64,000 bases of DNA from Candidatus Desulforudis audaxviator MP104C (GTDB lineage: Bacteria > Bacillota > Desulfotomaculia > Desulfotomaculales > Desulforudaceae), in contig NC_010424.1 of NCBI RefSeq assembly GCF_000018425.1, positions 1,752,501 through 1,816,500 on the forward strand, written 5' to 3'. The notes beneath the pieces are model-generated. The model was given only the letters and a program-made list of their open reading frames with translations, was not told the DNA's origin and ran no database searches. The position numbers and the translations under genes were made by a program. Positions within the stretch are counted from its first letter, which is position 1; each line of letters opens with the position of its first letter. This document shows positions 59,608 through 64,000 of the stretch, piece after piece.

Positions 59608-60198
59608 GTGGAGTTGGTGGACGCGCTCCGGACCCGCCGGAGCATCAGGAAGTACAGGGAAGACCAGATTCCGGACCAGACGCTCCGGGAACTCCTGGAG
59701 CTGGCCACCTGGGCGCCGAGCGGAATGAACAGCCAGCCCTGGGTGTTCGCCGTGGTGCAGGACCGGGAATACATGCGCCGGCTTTCCGACGAGGCCAAGG
59801 CCCTCATGCTCGCGAGGCTCAAGGACTTTCCCAAGCTGGAACGTTACCGCCGGATTATGACCAACCCGGACTTCAACATCTTTTACAACGCGCCGACCCT
59901 GGTTCTGATCTACGGCGACACCGGCGTGCTGACCTACAAGTACGACTGCAGCATGGCCGCCTTGAATCTTATGCTCGCCGCCTGGGACCGGGGCATAGGC
60001 AGTTGCTGGATCGGCTTCGCCACCGCGACCTGCGACTCGCCCGCCGTCAAGGATAAGCTCGCCGTGCCGGCGGACCACCAGGCGGTGGCCCCGGTCATTC
60101 TGGGCTACCCGCAAACCGTCCCGTCCTGGGGCAAAAGAAACGCACCCCGCATCGTCAGCTGGCTGAAGCCGAAAACCCTCGGGAGCGACCATCCGTGA
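59608..60198 (+). CDS. Nitroreductase-family FMN oxidoreductase
   Basis: A 196-residue protein from a GTG after GGGAGGGG: ELVDALRTRRSIRKYREDQI (FMN phosphate contacts), LLELATWAPSGMNSQPWVFA, YNAPTLVLIYGD, SMAALNLMLAAWDRGIGSCW and PVILGYPQ. This is the short, dimeric nitroreductase type. Substrate is unknown. It overlaps the following membrane-protein gene by 4 nt. Confidence 0.9.
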   Translation: MELVDALRTRRSIRKYREDQIPDQTLRELLELATWAPSGMNSQPWVFAVVQDREYMRRLSDEAKALMLARLKDFPKLERYRRIMTNPDFNIFYNAPTLVLIYGDTGVLTYKYDCSMAALNLMLAAWDRGIGSCWIGFATATCDSPAVKDKLAVPADHQAVAPVILGYPQTVPSWGKRNAPRIVSWLKPKTLGSDHP

Positions 60199-60719
60199 TT
60201 GCCAGGGAGTCCCCTTTTCGCGGCGGCTTCGCCCTGCAGGCTCTGGGCCTTTTGCTCATGCTCATTTCCCAGGGCCCGCTCTGGTGCGCCTCCGGCTACA
60301 CACTGATCAACACCGGCGTGTTCCTCACCGGCTGGCTCCTGCCGCCCGGGCTCCGCACGCTCCGCCTCCCCGTCCTCGCTCTGACCGTCCTCGGCGGCGC
60401 CCTCCAGCTGACCGCCGTGACCTGGGTGCTCCTTACCGGAGAGATCACCAACATCAAGTACCTGATCCCCGCCGGCTTGACCCTGGTGTTCACGGGAGCC
60501 TGCACCATCGCCGCCGGCCTCGCCCGTCACCACCGCCTGCCGGAAGCCCGGTGGCTCCCGCCGGTACTGGCGCTCCTGATCATCTCCATCCTGGTTCTCT
60601 ACACCACCGGCGCTGGCGCGCCCGCCCGCGTCCTGCTCGCCGCGGCCCTCGCCGTCCAGCTCTCCCTCACCGTGCGGGTCTACCGGACCCCATACGCGGT
60701 CCCACCACCCGATTCCTAA
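60195..60719 (+). CDS. Small integral membrane protein, unknown
   Basis: A 174-residue protein with about six hydrophobic segments (FALQALGLLLMLISQGP, LPVLALTVLGGALQLTAV, WLPPVLALLIISILVLY, VLLAAALAVQLSLTV). Its GTG overlaps the nitroreductase stop, so the two are co-translated and probably related in function. No known family is recognised. Confidence 0.75.
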   Translation: MIARESPFRGGFALQALGLLLMLISQGPLWCASGYTLINTGVFLTGWLLPPGLRTLRLPVLALTVLGGALQLTAVTWVLLTGEITNIKYLIPAGLTLVFTGACTIAAGLARHHRLPEARWLPPVLALLIISILVLYTTGAGAPARVLLAAALAVQLSLTVRVYRTPYAVPPPDS

Positions 60720-60720
60720 T

Positions 60721-60738
60721 GGGGTCAGTCCTGACCCC
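60721..60738. repeat. Short palindrome GGGGTCAG-TC-CTGACCCC
   Basis: A perfect 8-bp inverted repeat right after the membrane-protein stop. The same GGGGTCAG word occurs in the repeat at 44020-44045. It may be a terminator stem or a REP-like unit; there is no T run. Confidence 0.5.
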
Positions 60739-60920
60739 GCCGAATAGCGGCGATTCTTGCCCACTGGGCGGCCGGCGCACTTGCCGGCCTGGCCTCCTGT
60801 GCATTACAATACCGGTAACTCGGCACACTGCTGTCAATAACCAGGAGGGACGAATCCGTGGACACTGTGGCAGAATAGTGGCAGAGCGTGACATCGGCAG
60901 AAAGACACCGGGATACGGGG

Positions 60921-62045
60921 GTGGCGGTTTTGCGAGGAGGGGGGACTTGCGCGGTCTGCGGCACAAAAGAGCGAAATGTGGCGCCGGCGCTGGCGGTGTG
61001 TGCGGACTGCATCCGCGACCGTCCAGCGCAGGCGGAGGCTCATATTCACCGGGCGCGAACCCGATCCCGGGTACAGCTTGGTCTGCCGGCACAACCGCCG
61101 CGCGACCCAACGGGTCCGGTGTGCCGGCTCTGTGTCAACGAGTGCCGCCCCGGGCCCGGTCAGCTGGGTTACTGCGGACTCCGCGTCAACCGGGACGGGA
61201 AGCTGGTCCACCTGGCCGGCACAGCCCGGGAGGGAGTGGTCAGTTGGTACTATGATCCGTTGCCCACCAACTGTGTGGCCGACTGGGTCTGCGCCGGCGG
61301 CACGGGAGCCGGGTATCCGAAATTCGCCCACCGGCGCGGCCCGGAGTACGGCTGGTACAACCTGGCCGTGTTCCTGGGGGCCTGCTCCTACGACTGCCTG
61401 TTCTGCCAGAACCGGAGTTTTCAGCAAATGGCTGTTCGCGCCGCCCCCCGCGCCGGCGCCCGCGACCTGGCGGCGGCCGTCCGCCCGGACACCGCCTGCA
61501 TCTGTTACTTCGGCGGCGACCCCACCCCGCAACTGCCCTACACCATCGCCGTGTCGGAAATGGTGCGTGCCGCCCACCCGCAGCGCATTCTGCGCATTTG
61601 CTGGGAAACAAACGGCTCTATGCACCCCGGCCTCCTCGAGCGCATCGCGCGCACCGCCGTGGAAACGGGCGGTTGCGTGAAGTTCGACTTAAAAGCCTGG
61701 GACCGGCACCTGCACCTGGCTTTGACCGGGGTGAGCAACGAACGCACCCTGGCCAACTTCGAGCGCGCCGCCGCCCACATCCCCCGCCGACCGGACCCGC
61801 CGCCGCTGGTCGCTGGCACCCTGCTGGTGCCGGGATACGTGGACCGGCGGGAGGTGGCCGCCTTGGCGCGGTTTATCGCGCAACTGGATCCCAACCTGCC
61901 GTACACGCTGCTGGCCTTTCATCCCTGCCACCTAATGCGCGATCTGCCGACCACCGCGCGCTTGCAGGCGGAGGACTGCCGCCAAGCCGCCCTCGACGCC
62001 GGGCTGACCAGGGTCCGTCTCGGCAATGTACCCCTGCTCTCTTAA
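60921..62045 (+). CDS. Radical SAM protein (pyruvate formate-lyase activase-like, COG1180 type)
   Basis: About 374 residues. The start is uncertain: GTG 60921 after GGGATACGGGG, or GTG 60888. An N-terminal zinc-like CAVCG...CADCIRDRP and a second cluster CRLCVNEC...GYCGLR are followed by SWYYDPLPTNCVADWVCAGG, the SAM [4Fe-4S] motif GACSYDCLFCQNRSF, ICYFGGDPTPQLPY, ICWETNGSMHPGL, CVKFDLKAWD and GTLLVPGYVD. This subfamily is widespread in anaerobes and is annotated only as an activating-enzyme homologue. No glycyl-radical partner is nearby. Confidence 0.88.
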   Translation: MAVLRGGGTCAVCGTKERNVAPALAVCADCIRDRPAQAEAHIHRARTRSRVQLGLPAQPPRDPTGPVCRLCVNECRPGPGQLGYCGLRVNRDGKLVHLAGTAREGVVSWYYDPLPTNCVADWVCAGGTGAGYPKFAHRRGPEYGWYNLAVFLGACSYDCLFCQNRSFQQMAVRAAPRAGARDLAAAVRPDTACICYFGGDPTPQLPYTIAVSEMVRAAHPQRILRICWETNGSMHPGLLERIARTAVETGGCVKFDLKAWDRHLHLALTGVSNERTLANFERAAAHIPRRPDPPPLVAGTLLVPGYVDRREVAALARFIAQLDPNLPYTLLAFHPCHLMRDLPTTARLQAEDCRQAALDAGLTRVRLGNVPLLS

Positions 62046-62222
62046 AGCCGGGCCGTTCCCAGATAGACAAGAATCTCGCGGATGAAAGGTATCCGGATAA
62101 ATCTTTAGCCACAGTTCGCTCCAACCAGCGATTCGCTGCCAGCCTGATGTGCCGGGCCGGTGGCGAAGCCCTTCAGTCTTTATCCTCAACCTAAGCGCAC
62201 CCACATACCACGATTAACGGGT

Positions 62223-63095
62223 TCACTGAGTATTTACGATATTCCTTTTTGCGGCAGAGAATTGTTCTTTGAAGTCTATTTCTAATTTTGAGATCAGTTC
62301 ATCAGGTTTTTCGCTGTCCTTCGGAAAGGTGGCCGTCCCTATTACCATGATTAGGGTGTTTCGTTCTTCCTCGGGAATGAGTTCGCAATAGATCTTTTCC
62401 AGCTTCTTTTTGACGGCAAGGATACCTTCGCTGTCAGTAAAGGGGAGAATCAAGAAGTATTCGCTGGGGGAAAGGTTTATTATGCTGTCCGTCTCTCTCA
62501 TTATGCCCCGCAGTTTTTCCGGATACTTACTCTTTAGGTCGATGATCCGATGGTAGCTGCTTTCCTTGTAGAGGGCGTGGAAGGTTTCGGTGGTAAAAAT
62601 ACCGGCCAGGAGCAGGCTCAGCGGATACTTCGCCCTCTGGGCCCGCTTGACTTCAACCTTGACCTGGTCGTAATACTCTATCACCGACGCTCGCTCCTTG
62701 AGTCTGTATTCCGACAAAAGGATAGCGTCTACCTTTTCCCTCAGTTTCTCCAGGTTTACCGGTTTGGCTATGATACCCTTAGCGCCTGTCTTGAGGGCAA
62801 GAGCGGCCGAACTGCTGTCAATTCGCGCGCTGACAAGAAGAAAGGGGATTTCTTTGCCGCCGGAAACCTCCCGGTATTGATGCAGGACTTCGAGCCCGTT
62901 GCCATCGGGAAGATAGAGGTCAATGATGATTAGCAAAAGGTTATCCACGCCAAAAGTACTGAGATAGCGGGACAGTTCCCGGGTCGAAGTGATCTCCTCA
63001 ATTTCCAGGGAATACTTGCTGTTGATAAAATTCTTCAAGTAAGCCCTGAAAAGAGGCGAGTCATCGACCAGTAGGATTTTCCCATTTGTTGACAT
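62223..63095 (-). CDS. Response regulator: receiver domain plus degenerate GGDEF-like domain
   Basis: A 290-residue protein from the ATG ending at 63095 (AAGGTGGGG upstream). The receiver domain is GKILLVDDSPLFRAYLKNF, phospho-acceptor Asp in LLLIIIDLYLPDGNGLEVL, and Lys in GIIAKPVNLEKLREKVD. The C-terminal ~150 residues are spaced like a GGDEF domain (PLSLLLAGIFTTETFHALYK, LRGIMRETDSIINLSPSEYF), but the GG(D/E)EF signature is replaced by SPSEY, so cyclase activity is unlikely. No kinase is adjacent. Confidence 0.87.
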   Translation of the reverse strand: MSTNGKILLVDDSPLFRAYLKNFINSKYSLEIEEITSTRELSRYLSTFGVDNLLLIIIDLYLPDGNGLEVLHQYREVSGGKEIPFLLVSARIDSSSAALALKTGAKGIIAKPVNLEKLREKVDAILLSEYRLKERASVIEYYDQVKVEVKRAQRAKYPLSLLLAGIFTTETFHALYKESSYHRIIDLKSKYPEKLRGIMRETDSIINLSPSEYFLILPFTDSEGILAVKKKLEKIYCELIPEEERNTLIMVIGTATFPKDSEKPDELISKLEIDFKEQFSAAKRNIVNTQ

Positions 63096-63136
63096 GATAG
63101 TCCCCACCTTATTCAAACCGACCCCCAGGACGGAAT

Positions 63137-63835
63137 TTACGTCGCTTTTTCCAGCGCCTCTTCCAGGAAATCCATCAGCAGGGCCTGTTCGGATTGGTTA
63201 AGCTCGGCTAGGTTGTCTTGGAACCTGTCCAGGTGGCTGGCGATCTGGGAAAGCAGCGGGAACTGAGTGGCTGTTTTCAGCATGCTGCCCATGGCGGCGC
63301 CGGCAAACATAGCCAAGCTCGTTTCGGCCTTCGCCGCGCCCAGCACCACACTCTTGGCCAGCTCGAGCTTCTTCGCGCTCAGGGTTTGCAGTTGCGCGAT
63401 AAAGAGGGCGATTATGTACGCACTGAAAATCAAAGGACGTTCCAGACCGGGCAGTTCCGCCATCAACTGTTGCACGAACTCCCTGGGATTGTTCTTTTTT
63501 TGCTCTGCACACAGGGACAACAACCGTTGTTTGACTTGTCGCCACTCCTTGTCCGGAGCTTTCTCTTCCAGGGCTTTTTCCGTCAACACCGCATCAGCCA
63601 GGCGGGTAGGCGCGAACAGCACCATCGCCCGCCCGGGGAACTTTTTTGCCTGGTTCACTTCATACTGCCTAGCCAAAAAGCCTTCCTTTTCCAACGTCTT
63701 CAGCATCTCATAAGCACTCCACTTGCTGACTCCCAACAGTTCGGCCATCCGCGTGTAGTGCACCGGCAGGTTAGTAGTTTCGTAAAGCTGTTTAACCTTC
63801 TGCAGGAAGTCTATTCGCCGCCGGGTAATGCGCAT
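63137..63835 (-). CDS. Helix-turn-helix regulator with helical C-terminal domain
   Basis: A 232-residue protein from the ATG ending at 63835 (GGGAGGAA upstream). The N-terminal wHTH is RITRRRIDFLQKVKQLYETT, PVHYTRMAELLGVSKWSAYE and LKTLEKEGFLARQYE, with an Lrp/MarR-like layout. Residues 110-232 are mostly helical, with a hydrophobic stretch (ETSLAMFAGAAMGSMLKTA). Ligand and targets are unknown. It lies 41 nt upstream of the response regulator, so they are probably co-transcribed. Confidence 0.82.
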   Translation of the reverse strand: MRITRRRIDFLQKVKQLYETTNLPVHYTRMAELLGVSKWSAYEMLKTLEKEGFLARQYEVNQAKKFPGRAMVLFAPTRLADAVLTEKALEEKAPDKEWRQVKQRLLSLCAEQKKNNPREFVQQLMAELPGLERPLIFSAYIIALFIAQLQTLSAKKLELAKSVVLGAAKAETSLAMFAGAAMGSMLKTATQFPLLSQIASHLDRFQDNLAELNQSEQALLMDFLEEALEKAT

Positions 63836-64000
63836 TAAAGTTCCTCCCATTTAACCGTAACGTTCCCAGCCGTGCATGGTTCGGAGCTTGAGTCGCATCT
63901 GGTCGCGCATCAAGGTTGGACCTGGCCGGTCTGTCCCTGGCAACAGTACGGTGTCCGCGGCCCATGTTACGTATTCGACACCAAAGCCAAAAAATCATAC

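Noticed and set aside
62046-62222. Structured RNA or gene in the convergent gap
   Set aside because: I saw no consistent stem, start codon with ribosome site, or family motif; it is just the space between two convergent genes.
63836-64000. Gene at the right edge
   Set aside because: The minus-strand frame there has no ribosome site or family-like sequence; it may only be the upstream region of the regulator gene.

Overview
The window looks like a chromosomal segment of a high-GC, Gram-positive-type anaerobic Clostridium relative, probably of the Desulfotomaculum/Peptococcaceae group. Supporting this are strong Shine-Dalgarno sites, consensus sigma-A promoters, an SLH-domain surface protein, DUF1659/DUF2922/YvrJ small genes, a CpsB-type PHP phosphatase and many TA modules. 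The species assignment is inference. No rRNA, tRNA or CRISPR array was seen.

Layout. (1) 1-3.45 kb and 24.1-45.6 kb, all on the minus strand, carry a surface-glycan locus. Its first genes are a sigma-A promoter, a winged-helix regulator and a NusG/RfaH paralogue. These are followed by a WbaP-type initiating transferase, a PP-loop protein, an alkaline-phosphatase-superfamily 'sulfatase', a dTDP-3-acetamido-sugar set (FdtA/B/C-like), glycosyltransferases, methyltransferases, a Wzy polymerase, RmlC-A-D-B and a MurJ-type flippase. A Wzy/TPR protein and a Wzz-type chain-length protein sit at the far left. The 30.6-41.3 kb core is visibly AT-richer than its flanks and contains several relics, which is typical of an exchanged serotype region.

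(2) 3.9-5.8 kb holds a small plus-strand module (DUF1659, DUF2922, YvrJ, amidase-SPOR), with near-identical palindromic repeats around its last three genes.

(3) 6.2-20.0 kb holds the most interesting content: a minus-strand run encoding a ~1,870-residue protein of unknown family, a 1,589-residue DExH helicase with a C-terminal DUF1998-type cysteine cluster, and an SF1 helicase whose DUF559/Vsr-like endonuclease domain is in another frame. I propose this as a candidate anti-phage system; the partner protein is unrecognised.

(4) 20.3-24.1 kb is a scrapyard of truncated immunity and TA genes (HepT, GajB-like UvrD helicase, GajA-like TOPRIM nuclease, VapC, VapB, an amidase, two MurJ pieces, a possible HEPN-like piece). 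It is interleaved with an intact MntA-HepT pair and a DUF433/DUF5615 pair whose toxin is frameshifted.

(5) 45.8-54.2 kb is accessory DNA: an Rpn-type nuclease relic, two AbrB-PIN modules (one PIN with an embedded zinc ribbon), an IS607-type element with TnpB and a probable omega-RNA, a second tnpB scrap, an SLH protein and an AbiEii scrap.

(6) 54.2-64 kb looks like ordinary chromosome: a lytic transglycosylase, a pair of paralogous unknown membrane-associated proteins, a PopT-type (DUF368) lipid-carrier transporter, a CpsB-type phosphatase, a nitroreductase, a radical SAM protein, a response regulator and a DNA-binding regulator.

The genes fit together as envelope biogenesis (glycan assembly, flippase, carrier recycling, murein hydrolases, S-layer) into which a defence island and toxin-antitoxin cassettes have repeatedly been inserted and eroded.
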